Source: Picosynechococcus sp. PCC 7002 (GTDB lineage: Bacteria > Cyanobacteriota > Cyanobacteriia > Cyanobacteriales > MRBY01). From it: a DNA stretch of 64,000 nt. The DNA lies in assembly GCF_963860125.1 (NCBI RefSeq), contig NZ_CAWLFA010000001.1, forward strand, positions 2,542,001 to 2,606,000, written 5' to 3'. The stretch's first letter is position 1. Every line of letters starts with the position of its first letter. Below are positions 32,124 through 40,886 of this stretch, in pieces. The translations under genes and the position numbers were made by a program. Below the pieces are notes generated by a model, which was given only the letters and a program-made list of their open reading frames with translations, made no database searches and was not told the origin of the DNA.

Positions 32124-33338
32124 TTATGCGATAATTTGCAAAATATTTTTAGCTGGCAGTTTGTTTTTAAACCAAATAATTGGGTTCGGTAAATCGTCGA
32201 ATTTTACGCCCGCTTTTTGAAGATTGAGACGGTCTGAAATGGCAATGATTAGATTAGGTTGTTCAGCGCGACGAATCTGAGCGAATTTTTTCTGAAGATA
32301 TTCCGGTCGCCAATAACCGACAATTTCTAAAAGATATTCCTGGCCATCGGGATGCACCAGACGAAAATCGGGAATCATTACACTCCCCGGCAACGGAATC
32401 AAATCAACTTCCCGTTCAAGTTGCCATTCGGTTTTCAGCTTTTGCCAGCCTTTCACAAAAGATTCTTCGAGCATGCTGTCATAGGGTTTACCGGGAGGAT
32501 AGTGGCTAACGAGATTACAACTGTCATCAAGGCTAAATTGTCCCTGGCGCATGGTGTTGCTGTAGGTGTCTTTGTATTGCAGGTGGGCCTCTAGTTGCCA
32601 TTTGCTCACATGGAGCAGGGCCGGAAGCATTTTGGCGATCGCCAAGCCATAGCGGGTACTGGCCTTAAATAAACTGGTGGGGCCATCGATGGTGATCGTA
32701 AAGCCCGTGTCCGCATCGCCTTCGATGTAGGTCATCAGTTGAAAAAGCTTCAGGTAGCGGAATAGCAGTTTGTATTCCCCTGGGTCATTGCGGTGGGCAT
32801 GGATGATGAGCTGGCTCGCTTTGTAAAAAATGCCCTGGACTTGGGAAAGGTTATAGCGGTCGATTAACGTTTGGGGAGTGGGAGCCGAAAACTCCGTGAG
32901 AATGTGATTTTCGGGTAAATCGGCATAGAGACCCGTGGCAACGGCTGCGGGGGTGACGGATTGATCCGGGGCTTTGTTTAATTCGGTGGCGATCGCCTCC
33001 AGGATTTTGAATTGTTGTTCGGGAATTGGCATCGTTGCAGCGGCCTGGGCAAACACCTTTTCCCGCAACATCTGGGGTTCGAGGGGACTGACAATTTCAA
33101 AGGTGCTGAAATGATTTTTCAACAGGTGGGCTAAACCCCGCTGCACTTTAAAATCGGTGCTATCTCCTTCGATTTCCTGGAGTTCCGCCTGGAGGACTTT
33201 TTTCTGTTCCCCCTGACACCGTTGAAAACAGTCAATTAAAGTTTCAGCTAAGGCGATCGCCTGCTTGTTGGGAGCTAAATATTTCGGGATGAGGCTCTCC
33301 CCCTGGCGACGGTGCATGAGTAAATCCGTGGGCAGCAT
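32124..33338 (-). CDS. DUF790 family (Bax1-like) predicted nuclease
   Basis: This 404-residue protein matches DUF790, the family of archaeal Bax1, the nuclease partner of XPB helicase. The N-terminus has the typical MLPTDLLMHRR and the GLAHLLKNHFSTFE region. The C-terminus has a PD-(D/E)xK-like core: PDFRLVHPDGQEYLLEIVGYW, with the Asp, Glu and aromatic residues expected of that nuclease fold, at about residues 320-345. It may cut bubble or forked DNA in repair. In many genomes it stands next to an XPB-type helicase gene; here both neighbours are unrelated. It is divergent from the TPR gene. Confidence 0.85.
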   Translation of the reverse strand: MLPTDLLMHRRQGESLIPKYLAPNKQAIALAETLIDCFQRCQGEQKKVLQAELQEIEGDSTDFKVQRGLAHLLKNHFSTFEIVSPLEPQMLREKVFAQAAATMPIPEQQFKILEAIATELNKAPDQSVTPAAVATGLYADLPENHILTEFSAPTPQTLIDRYNLSQVQGIFYKASQLIIHAHRNDPGEYKLLFRYLKLFQLMTYIEGDADTGFTITIDGPTSLFKASTRYGLAIAKMLPALLHVSKWQLEAHLQYKDTYSNTMRQGQFSLDDSCNLVSHYPPGKPYDSMLEESFVKGWQKLKTEWQLEREVDLIPLPGSVMIPDFRLVHPDGQEYLLEIVGYWRPEYLQKKFAQIRRAEQPNLIIAISDRLNLQKAGVKFDDLPNPIIWFKNKLPAKNILQIIA

Positions 33339-33517
33339 AAAAATCGTAAAATTTGTAACAAAACGTCGGCGTGAATAATCCGTCCCAATGGCCTATTCAA
33401 CCGGGCAAAATCGCCCAAAGCAGGTCAAATCCAGACTTCAGATTACCTTAACAAATCCGTTATCTTAGATATAGAAAAATTATTAATCTGCCAAAAAACG
33501 CAAGATTACCGCCTGGG

Positions 33518-34396
33518 ATGGAAGACTTACTCACCGTAGCCCGCACAACCTATCGCCCCCTAGAATGCCGTCCCGACAGTTATAGAGGTTGGTATCAGCA
33601 GGGACAACTCTGCTGGCTCGAAGGCAATGTCGATGAAGCGTTGCTCTGCTACCATCGCGCCCTGGAATATTATCCCAATGACTATTGGGCCTGGTATCAT
33701 CTGGCGATCGCCCATGAAAAATTAGGCCATGTGGATGAGGCGATCACCGCCTACCAACGGGCCTGTGCCATTGGCCCAGAAAACTATTGGTCTTGGTATG
33801 ACCAGGGTTGCCTCTACATGGAAGTCCTCCAGGTTTACACCCAGGCGATCGCCTGTTTTGAAAAAGCCCTCGCCGCCCAACCCAACGACTATTGGGCGAT
33901 TTATCGTCAAGGGGAATGTTGGCGACTCCTGGGCCGTCAGGATCGTGCTGTGACTGCCTATGACCGTGCCCTCGAATTTCGCCCTGGAGATTATTGGTGT
34001 TGGTATCGTCGAGGCGATGCCCTCCAAGCTTGGGGAAAACCAGAAGCGGCCCTGGCCAGCTACGACCAAGCCCTCAACGCAAAACCCAATGATTTTTGGG
34101 CCTGGTACCAACGGGGAAACACCCTCGCAAGTTTGGGGAATTACCCAGCGGCGATCGCCGCCTTTACCCAAGCCCTAATTGATGCCCCCGACGATGCAGA
34201 AACTTGGTATGCCCAAGCCCGTTGTTTGGCCCAGATCGGTGATGGCCAAGGGGCTTTTCGGAGTTTAGAAAAGGCGATCGCCCTCGACCCGCTGACCTAT
34301 TTCCCCCAAGCAGAAACGGCTCCCTGTTTTACACCGCTACGCTCCTTAGCTTCTTGGGAAAATCTCCAACAGTTAGCTCAGCCCACCCAAGCCTAG
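33518..34396 (+). CDS. Trp/Tyr-rich TPR protein
   Basis: This 292-residue protein is made almost entirely of 34-residue tetratricopeptide repeats (about seven). Each unit carries the unusual motif P-x-D-[YF]-W-x-[WI]-Y at the helix A turn (NDYWAWYHLA, ENYWSWYDQG, NDYWAIYRQG, GDYWCWYRRG, NDFWAWYQRG). No enzyme domain, signal peptide or membrane segment is visible, so it should be a cytosolic protein-binding scaffold. It ends 3 bases before rnhB and is likely co-transcribed with it. The very regular repeats suggest recent duplication or strong selection. Confidence 0.85.
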   Translation: MEDLLTVARTTYRPLECRPDSYRGWYQQGQLCWLEGNVDEALLCYHRALEYYPNDYWAWYHLAIAHEKLGHVDEAITAYQRACAIGPENYWSWYDQGCLYMEVLQVYTQAIACFEKALAAQPNDYWAIYRQGECWRLLGRQDRAVTAYDRALEFRPGDYWCWYRRGDALQAWGKPEAALASYDQALNAKPNDFWAWYQRGNTLASLGNYPAAIAAFTQALIDAPDDAETWYAQARCLAQIGDGQGAFRSLEKAIALDPLTYFPQAETAPCFTPLRSLASWENLQQLAQPTQA

Positions 34397-34399
34397 ACC

Positions 34400-35002
34400 A
34401 TGGTTTTACTGGCGGGCGTTGATGAAGTGGGCCGGGGCTGTTTGTTTGGGCCGGTGGTGGCCGCGGTGGTGGTGGTTAATACAATCCAAGAACAAGCCCT
34501 GGGGGAGCTGGGTGTTACTGATAGTAAAAAGCTGTCGGCCAAACGGCGAGAAACCCTCGTACCCCAAATTCAGGCTCTGGTAACGGACTGGGCGATCGCC
34601 TCGGCGTCGGTGGCCGAAATTGACCAGCTTAATATTTTGCAGGCGACGTTTCTCGCGATGACCCGTGCTGTTGAAAAATTACAGATTAAACCCACGGAAA
34701 TTTTTGTTGATGGCCGCCAAACTATTCCTAAACTGAATTACCCCCAACAGGCGATTATTCAAGGGGACAGCAAAGTAAAGGCGATCGCTGCCGCCAGTAT
34801 CCTCGCTAAAGTGCAACGGGATCAAGACATTATTCAATTGGCAGAGCATTATCCTGAATATGATTTAGCCAATAACAAAGGCTATGGCACCCAAAAACAT
34901 CGCCAAGCCATTTGGCAATACGGACTGACGCCCCACCACCGCCAAAGTTTTAAAATTCAGCCGCCGCCTCAACAGCTCGAACTCTTGCCGGAGCAGAAAT
35001 AA
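34400..35002 (+). CDS. rnhB: Ribonuclease HII
   Basis: This 200-residue enzyme removes ribonucleotides from DNA and RNA from RNA-DNA hybrids. The active-site motif GVDEVGRG gives D8 and E9, and VTDSKKL, IFVDGRQTIP and the KGYGTQKH segment complete the RNase HII pattern. Length is normal. Its ATG comes 3 bases after the TPR stop, so the two genes probably share a transcript; scpB follows after 48 bases. Confidence 0.95.
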   Translation: MVLLAGVDEVGRGCLFGPVVAAVVVVNTIQEQALGELGVTDSKKLSAKRRETLVPQIQALVTDWAIASASVAEIDQLNILQATFLAMTRAVEKLQIKPTEIFVDGRQTIPKLNYPQQAIIQGDSKVKAIAAASILAKVQRDQDIIQLAEHYPEYDLANNKGYGTQKHRQAIWQYGLTPHHRQSFKIQPPPQQLELLPEQK

Positions 35003-35050
35003 AGCCGATACAGTGGGAGGCTAAACCCCACCCCGTTTGGTCTGCCCCCC

Positions 35051-35545
35051 ATGAAGCTTGCGACGACCCTAGAGGCAATTCTCTACATCAAAGCCCAACC
35101 CCTGAGCCTGGAAGAATTGGCCGATACCGCTGGACAACCCCGGCACCTGGTGGCCGATGCTCTTTTGGAATTGATGGATGATTATGCCCACCGGGACAGC
35201 GCCCTTGAAGTGGTAGAAACCCCCACCGGATTTAGCCTGCAACTGCGGGAAAGCTTTCAAGCCCTCGTGACGAATCTTATCCCCACAGAGTTAAGCATTG
35301 GTGCCCAAAGAACCCTGGCGGCGATCGCCTTAAAATCACCAATTCTACAAACGGAACTGATCGAATTGCGGGGTAGTGGTGCCTACCAACATATCCAGGA
35401 TCTTTTGGCCCAGGGCTTTATTAAACGGCGACGGCAGCAAGAGGGGCGCTCCTATTGGCTCGAAGTGAGCGCGAAATTTCACCAATACTTTGAATTTGAT
35501 GCTGAGGATCTAGGGCTATCCCCCAACCTTCCAGAAACCCCTTAA
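35051..35545 (+). CDS. scpB: Segregation and condensation protein B
   Basis: This 164-residue ScpB/kleisin-binding subunit of the SMC complex has two winged-helix domains. It starts with the typical LEAILYIKAQPLSLEELA, and the second domain shows LAAIALKSPILQTELIELRG followed by LAQGFIKRRRQQEGRSYWLEV. It works with ScpA and SMC in chromosome compaction; neither is in the window. The protein is on the short side but both domains are present. Confidence 0.9.
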   Translation: MKLATTLEAILYIKAQPLSLEELADTAGQPRHLVADALLELMDDYAHRDSALEVVETPTGFSLQLRESFQALVTNLIPTELSIGAQRTLAAIALKSPILQTELIELRGSGAYQHIQDLLAQGFIKRRRQQEGRSYWLEVSAKFHQYFEFDAEDLGLSPNLPETP

Positions 35546-35633
35546 TCTCCCCTTAAAACCGCGATCCATTGTCAAGAAATGTCACCCCGTCTGATACCCT
35601 ACAGACAAACTATTTTCTTCGTTTGCGATCGCC

Positions 35634-36773
35634 ATGCGTATAGCTCTGTTTACCGAAACCTTTTTGCCGAAAGTCGATGGGATTGTCACCAGACTGCGCC
35701 ACACCGTAGATCATCTCCAACGCAGCGGAGATCAAGTAATGGTATTTTGTCCCGACGGTGGCCTGCGGGAACACAAAGGAGCCGTGGTCTACGGCGTTAA
35801 AGGCAATCCTCTGCCCTTATATCCCGAACTAAAAATGGCATTTCCTGGGCCTTCGGTGGGCCGTGCCCTAGAGGAATTTCAGCCGGATCTCATTCATGTG
35901 GTCAACCCCGCAATCCTTGGCTTGGGAGGGATTTTCTTCGCGAAAAAACTCCACATTCCCCTGATCGCCTCCTACCATACCCACCTGCCCCAATATCTCC
36001 AGCATTACGGCCTCGGTGCCCTCGAAGGCTTGCTCTGGGAACTCCTCAAAGCGGCCCATAACCAAGCGGAATTAAACCTCTGTACCTCTACGGCAATGGT
36101 CGAAGAACTCCACAGCCATGGCATTAAAAACCTGGATCTGTGGCAGCGGGGCGTAGATACAGAGATGTTCCAGCCCAGTTTAAAGTCTGAGAAGATGCGC
36201 GATCGCCTTTCCCAGGGACATCCAGAAGCGCCTTTGTTACTTTATGTGGGTCGAGTCTCCGCAGAAAAACAAATTGATCAAATTAAACCCGTCCTCGAAG
36301 CGATTCCTGGATCACGCTTGGCGATTGTTGGCGATGGCCCCTACCGCGCTGAACTAGAAGCCCATTTTGCGGGCACCAATACCCACTTTGTCGGTTATCT
36401 CCAGGGTTTAGAACTGGCGTCTGCTTTTGCTTCTGCTGATGCTTTTGTGTTCCCGTCTCGCACAGAAACCCTTGGCTTAGTCCTCCTCGAAGCGATGGCG
36501 GCGGGTTGTCCGGTGGTGGCAGCTAATTCCGGTGGCATTCCTGATATCGTTACCGATGGCGAAAATGGTTATATGTTTGACCCCCAAGATCCTGACGGAG
36601 CCGTAAAAGCAACCCAAAAACTCCTCGCGATGGATGCAACCCAGCGGGAAATGCTCCGGGTACAAGCCCGCCAGGAAGCGGAAAAATGGGGTTGGGCAGC
36701 GGCAACGGCACAATTACAGAGTTACTACCAGCAAATTTTGGAAAAAAGTAAGCCCCTTTCCCTAGCTGCCTAG
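35634..36773 (+). CDS. sqdX: Sulfoquinovosyltransferase SqdX (SQDG synthase)
   Basis: This 379-residue GT4 enzyme closely follows cyanobacterial SqdX. It has MRIALFTETFLPKVDGIVTR at the N-terminus, SYHTHLPQYLQHYG, and the donor-site motif SRTETLGLVLLEAMAAGCPVV with its conserved glutamates. It moves sulfoquinovose from UDP-sulfoquinovose to diacylglycerol, making the thylakoid lipid SQDG. In several cyanobacteria sqdB is adjacent; here it is not in the window. The ATG follows a HIP1 site directly, with no clear ribosome site. Confidence 0.92.
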   Translation: MRIALFTETFLPKVDGIVTRLRHTVDHLQRSGDQVMVFCPDGGLREHKGAVVYGVKGNPLPLYPELKMAFPGPSVGRALEEFQPDLIHVVNPAILGLGGIFFAKKLHIPLIASYHTHLPQYLQHYGLGALEGLLWELLKAAHNQAELNLCTSTAMVEELHSHGIKNLDLWQRGVDTEMFQPSLKSEKMRDRLSQGHPEAPLLLYVGRVSAEKQIDQIKPVLEAIPGSRLAIVGDGPYRAELEAHFAGTNTHFVGYLQGLELASAFASADAFVFPSRTETLGLVLLEAMAAGCPVVAANSGGIPDIVTDGENGYMFDPQDPDGAVKATQKLLAMDATQREMLRVQARQEAEKWGWAAATAQLQSYYQQILEKSKPLSLAA

Positions 36774-36860
36774 GCCAGACTACCGACATTTTTAGCCCCA
36801 AAAAGCGTTTGCCGCTACCCTAAAGGCATTTAGCTGTGATTGCAGGTGGTTTCGATTGCA

Positions 36861-37592
36861 ATGTTTATTAATCTTCTGATTTTCTGTGGGGTGGTGGCGA
36901 TCGCCTTTGGTTTGTTCCGGGTCGGTCTGCCCCGCTGCAAAACATTTAAAAACTTTACCCAGCGTTTTTTCCCGGCGGTGGTTGTGTTGATGGTGGTGTT
37001 GGGGATTAATCTGGCGATCGCCTATCAAACCCAGCAGCAGATTCAGCGCACGGTGGCCCTAGAGCCTACAACTACTTTTCGGAATCTCCAAGAAATCGAA
37101 GCCGAAGAACTTGTTGTGGTGGTGGCGGTGGCTAGCCCCGATAATCCGGTGCGGGGCCGAGATAACGAATACCTCGCCTATGTAGACGACAATGGCCTCT
37201 GGACGCCTCGCAAGATCCTCTTTGATCTCGACGATACCCAGATCGCTATTGATGACGAGACCTACGAGCCTCGAAATTGGCCCCTAGACCGGAATTTACG
37301 CTTTCTTAATCCCCGACAACAGGTCGTTATTGTTGGCAAAAAAGAAATTATCAACGCCCCCGTGGGGCCAGAACCGGAAGCGGGTAACCACAGTATCCAG
37401 AGTGAAATTATTTTTGCCGGCTCCCACCAAGCCTTTTTACAGGATCTACAGCGGCGGATCTGGGGGCCAAGGATCATGGTAGGACTAAATGCCTTTGCCC
37501 TGGGGGCGATCGCCCTCTCGACCCTTGTGGCTGCTTTTCGGGTAACGGGCCGTAAACTCCCCCAAGACGCCCAAGAAACCCCAAATTTTTGA
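36861..37592 (+). CDS. Membrane protein of unknown function
   Basis: This protein of about 243 residues has two N-terminal membrane helices (about 2-22 and 38-58). A soluble domain of about 140 residues follows, with mixed beta strands (EELVVVVAVASPDNP, RQQVVIVGKKEII), and a C-terminal membrane helix is at about 215-235. The frame is open from a TTG at 36840. I prefer the ATG at 36861, which has AGGTGG 11 bases upstream. The soluble domain looks like the extracytoplasmic part of a GIDE/E3-like membrane protein, but I cannot assign it. It lies between sqdX and chlP on the same strand. Confidence 0.7.
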   Translation: MFINLLIFCGVVAIAFGLFRVGLPRCKTFKNFTQRFFPAVVVLMVVLGINLAIAYQTQQQIQRTVALEPTTTFRNLQEIEAEELVVVVAVASPDNPVRGRDNEYLAYVDDNGLWTPRKILFDLDDTQIAIDDETYEPRNWPLDRNLRFLNPRQQVVIVGKKEIINAPVGPEPEAGNHSIQSEIIFAGSHQAFLQDLQRRIWGPRIMVGLNAFALGAIALSTLVAAFRVTGRKLPQDAQETPNF

Positions 37593-37680
37593 ACCTGAAA
37601 TTTTTCAACGGGGCAGGAGCACCAAGATAGAGGATTCCCTAGGATCAAGATTGCTTTTAGGGCGATCAACATTAACTTTT

Positions 37681-37696
37681 TTAACAAACTTGTTAA
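37681..37696. promoter_or_regulatory. Inverted repeat upstream of chlP
   Basis: TTAACA-AACT-TGTTAA is a perfect short inverted repeat 107 bases before the chlP start, in otherwise non-coding DNA. It could be an operator or chance; no known regulator consensus fits clearly. Confidence 0.3.
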
Positions 37697-37802
37697 GGTC
37701 TATTGCGAGATTTTCTGAAACCTTGGCGATCGCCTGCACGCCCCAGATAGTCCGTGATACCATGCCCAACGTATAGTTCATCACGAGACGAGGAGCAAAG
37801 CC

Positions 37803-39026
37803 TTGGTACTACGGGTCGCTGTTGTGGGAGGAGGGCCAGCCGGTTCTTCCGCCGCCGAAATCTTAGCTAAAGCTGGCATCGAAACCTACATTTTCGAGCG
37901 CAAACTGGACAATGCCAAACCCTGCGGTGGGGCGATTCCCCTCTGTATGGTTGACGAATTTGACTTACCCCCGGAGATCATCGACCGTCGTGTGCGGAAA
38001 ATGAAGATGATTTCCCCTTCCAATATCGAAGTCAACATTGGTCAAACCCTCAAGGACGATGAATACATCGGGATGTGCCGCCGCGAAGTGATGGATAGCT
38101 TCATGCGCAACCGAGCCGCTGACCTCGGCGCAACGCTGATCAACGGTACCGTTTTCAAACTTGAGATCCCCAACAACAATACCGATCCCTACGTCCTCCA
38201 CTACTCCGACCACTCCAACGGCGAAGTGAAAGGGGAAATGAAAACCCTGAAGGTGGATTTGGTTGTCGGTGCTGATGGAGCCAACTCCCGTGTGGCCAAA
38301 GCCATCGATGCTGGTGATTATAACTATGCGATCGCCTTCCAAGAGCGGATTCGTCTTCCCGAAGACAAAATGGCCTACTACGAAGAACTGGCCGAAATGT
38401 ATGTCGGTGACGATGTATCCCCTGACTTCTACGCTTGGGTCTTCCCGAAATATGACCACGTGGCTGTTGGGACTGGCACCATGAAAGTCAACCAAGCCAA
38501 AATCAAGCAATTACAAGCTGGCATCCGGGCCCGCGCGGCGAAACGCCTCGAAGGTGGCGAAATCATCAAAGTAGAAGCCCACCCCATTCCCGAACACCCC
38601 AGACCCCGGCGCGTTGTTGGTCGTGTCGCCCTCGTTGGTGATGCAGCCGGTACTGTAACCAAGTCCTCTGGTGAAGGCATTTACTTTGCGGCCAAATCAG
38701 CGCGGATGTGTGCCGAGGTGATCGTCGAAGCTTCTAACAACGGTCAGCGCGTTCCCACCGAAGCCGATCTCAAGCAATACCTGAAGCGTTGGGATAAGCA
38801 GTACGGTGCGACTTACCTCGTCCTGGACATTCTCCAGCGGGTTTTCTACCGTTCCGATGCCACCCGCGAAGCCTTTGTGGAAATGTGTGCTGACATCGAT
38901 GTGCAGAAGCTCACCTTTGACAGCTACCTGTACAAGACCGTTGTTCCTGCTAATCCTCTCAAGCAGATGAAGATTACCGCGAAAACCATTGGTAGTCTGC
39001 TGCGGGGTAATGCGTTAGCACCCTAG
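37803..39026 (+). CDS. chlP: Geranylgeranyl reductase (chlorophyll/tocopherol tail)
   Basis: This 407-residue flavoprotein reduces geranylgeranyl to phytyl groups for chlorophyll a and tocopherol. The FAD-binding GGGPAGSSAAE is at residues 8-18. The signature NAKPCGGAIPLCM and the RVALVGDAAGTVTKSSGEGI second FAD motif are intact. The protein begins M-V-L-R-V-A-V-V-G as in other cyanobacterial ChlP, which places the start at a TTG (37803). A strong GAGGAG lies 9 bases before it, so the rare start codon is well supported. A terminator follows. Confidence 0.96.
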   Translation: MVLRVAVVGGGPAGSSAAEILAKAGIETYIFERKLDNAKPCGGAIPLCMVDEFDLPPEIIDRRVRKMKMISPSNIEVNIGQTLKDDEYIGMCRREVMDSFMRNRAADLGATLINGTVFKLEIPNNNTDPYVLHYSDHSNGEVKGEMKTLKVDLVVGADGANSRVAKAIDAGDYNYAIAFQERIRLPEDKMAYYEELAEMYVGDDVSPDFYAWVFPKYDHVAVGTGTMKVNQAKIKQLQAGIRARAAKRLEGGEIIKVEAHPIPEHPRPRRVVGRVALVGDAAGTVTKSSGEGIYFAAKSARMCAEVIVEASNNGQRVPTEADLKQYLKRWDKQYGATYLVLDILQRVFYRSDATREAFVEMCADIDVQKLTFDSYLYKTVVPANPLKQMKITAKTIGSLLRGNALAP

Positions 39027-39072
39027 TTGTGCCTGTGGATCTCAAATTAACAGATTAAATAGTTGACTTTTC

Positions 39073-39105
39073 GGGGGGAGCATTTTTATGACCCCCTATT
39101 TTTTG
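39073..39105 (+). terminator. Terminator of chlP
   Basis: GGGGG (39074-39078) pairs with CCCCC (39092-39096), extended by an inner CAT/ATG pair, and is followed by TATTTTTTG. It lies about 50 bases after the chlP stop. Confidence 0.75.
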
Positions 39106-39215
39106 TTGTAAATAAAAAACAAGTAAACCTTGATTTCTATCTTTGGTGTCCCTAGGCTAAACAACAGCATCCACTAGCATTATCATTTAGGGTGCATTGA
39201 TCGCTTTGCCACGAG

Positions 39216-40886
39216 ATGAATTATCGGCAACGTCTCACTATTTTCTATGGATTTGCCCTATTGTTTGTGGGGGGGCTAGTGAGTGCCCTGGTGGGTCAGC
39301 AGGCGATTGTCAGCAATAAAACCGCCGCCGCCGAACATCTAGGGGACATTAATCGTCAGTTTGCGAGTCTGCTAGATCTGCGGATGTGGGCAAGGCTCAA
39401 TGAAGTCAAAACCCTCGCGGTGATTCCTGTATTTGGCGATCGCCAACGGGATCCTGAAGCCAGACGGCTCTTGGAACAAGCCCAAGAATTCGTACCCATG
39501 TTTACCTGGATCGGCTTTCTCGATCCCCAGGGAACCGTCAGCATTGCCACCGACCGAATCCTCGAAGGCCAGTCCATTGCCAGCCGCCCAGTTTTTCAGG
39601 AGGGCCGCCAAGGAGAATTTATCGGGGATGTCCATGACGCAGTGTTATTGGCCAATAAATTTCCCCTGCTTCCCAACGGAGAACCAATTCAATTTGTCGA
39701 TATTGCAATACCAGTCGAGAGCATTGATGGGGTGTTCCAGGGAGTCCTCGCCGCCCACTTAAGCTGGGAATGGGCCGATAATACCCAGTCAACTTTAATG
39801 GAGCCCATTGCTGGGGAAAGGCAAAAAGAACTCTTCATCATTTCTGCTGAGGGAAATAAACTGCTTGGCCCAGAGGAATGGAGTGATGGAACATTGATGG
39901 GTTTTTTGCCCCTTGAGGAGCTCGCCCCAGGTGAATCCCGTTCCCTCGTGTTGCGTTGGCCCGGCGGCACCCGTTATTTAACGGATATTCGTCGCACCCA
40001 AGGTTATCAAAATTACCCTGGTTTAGGCTGGTTTACGGTAGCCAGACAACCAGAGGCGATCGCCCTCGCCCCGGCCCGCAGCTTAGCCCGCAATATCTGG
40101 GTTTATTCCTTGCTGATTGGTAGTTTATCCATTGTGGGGATTTGGTATTTATCCGGTTGGCTGAGTCGTCCTTTGCGCCGTCTGAGTCGCATGAGCCAGC
40201 AGGCATGGTCTACACCAGAAACGCCTATTTCTTCTCGGTATCGTGCCCCAGATGAGATCCAGACCGTAGAGCAAACCATCCGCCACCTCCAGTACGAAGG
40301 CGAACAACAAAAAAAAGCCCGGCAGTTGGCAGAACAAGCCTCCCGCCGTGACCCCCTCACAGGTCTTACCAATCGTGAAGGTTTACGGTTGTTTCTCGCG
40401 GATTATCCAGAAGGGGCGATTCCCAATGATCAAGCCCTGGCAGTGCTGGCCCTCGATCTTGATGGGTTTAAGCAGGTCAATGATCACCACGGCCACGGCG
40501 TGGGGGATGAGCTTTTAAAAGCGGTGGCCAATCGGTTGCGTATGGAATTGCGGGTTGGCCAAGCCGGAGTTCGACTTGGGGGCGATGAGTTTTTATTGTT
40601 ATTGCCTCTGCCCATGGCGCAAGCTGAAAATATTGCGAGGATCATTGCCCAAAAAGTTTTATTCGCCCTGACCCAGCCCTTTGAACTGAGTCACCATACC
40701 GTCGAAATTGGCACGAGCATCGGTTTAGCAATCTGGCCCATTGACCATGAAGATGTGTTGCTGGTTTTAGACTTCGCGGATAAAGCCCTTTATCAAGCTA
40801 AACAAGCTGGCAAGCGCCGCTACATCCGTTGGAAGCCGTGTGAACTACCCCGCCGCAAGCAGCGAGGCTTCCTACCCAAAGAATAG
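39216..40886 (+). CDS. Cache/HAMP-type diguanylate cyclase with a mobile-element-derived C-terminus
   Basis: This 556-residue protein has an N-terminal membrane helix (about 8-28), a periplasmic Cache-like sensor (about 30-275, with IGFLDPQGTVSIATD) and a second helix (about 290-312). A HAMP-like linker and a GGDEF domain follow (DPLTGLTNREGL, then RLGGDEFLLLLPL), with an intact active site. It should make c-di-GMP in response to an outside signal. The domain proper ends near YIRWK. The last ~14 residues (ELPRRKQRGFLPKE) are read from DNA that looks like the end hairpin of an IS200/IS605 element, so the native C-terminus was probably replaced. Confidence 0.9.
   Translation: MNYRQRLTIFYGFALLFVGGLVSALVGQQAIVSNKTAAAEHLGDINRQFASLLDLRMWARLNEVKTLAVIPVFGDRQRDPEARRLLEQAQEFVPMFTWIGFLDPQGTVSIATDRILEGQSIASRPVFQEGRQGEFIGDVHDAVLLANKFPLLPNGEPIQFVDIAIPVESIDGVFQGVLAAHLSWEWADNTQSTLMEPIAGERQKELFIISAEGNKLLGPEEWSDGTLMGFLPLEELAPGESRSLVLRWPGGTRYLTDIRRTQGYQNYPGLGWFTVARQPEAIALAPARSLARNIWVYSLLIGSLSIVGIWYLSGWLSRPLRRLSRMSQQAWSTPETPISSRYRAPDEIQTVEQTIRHLQYEGEQQKKARQLAEQASRRDPLTGLTNREGLRLFLADYPEGAIPNDQALAVLALDLDGFKQVNDHHGHGVGDELLKAVANRLRMELRVGQAGVRLGGDEFLLLLPLPMAQAENIARIIAQKVLFALTQPFELSHHTVEIGTSIGLAIWPIDHEDVLLVLDFADKALYQAKQAGKRRYIRWKPCELPRRKQRGFLPKE

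Noticed and set aside
37965..38510. 181-codon frame antisense to chlP
   Set aside because: Shadow of the highly biased chlP codons; Val/Gly/His-rich nonsense translation.
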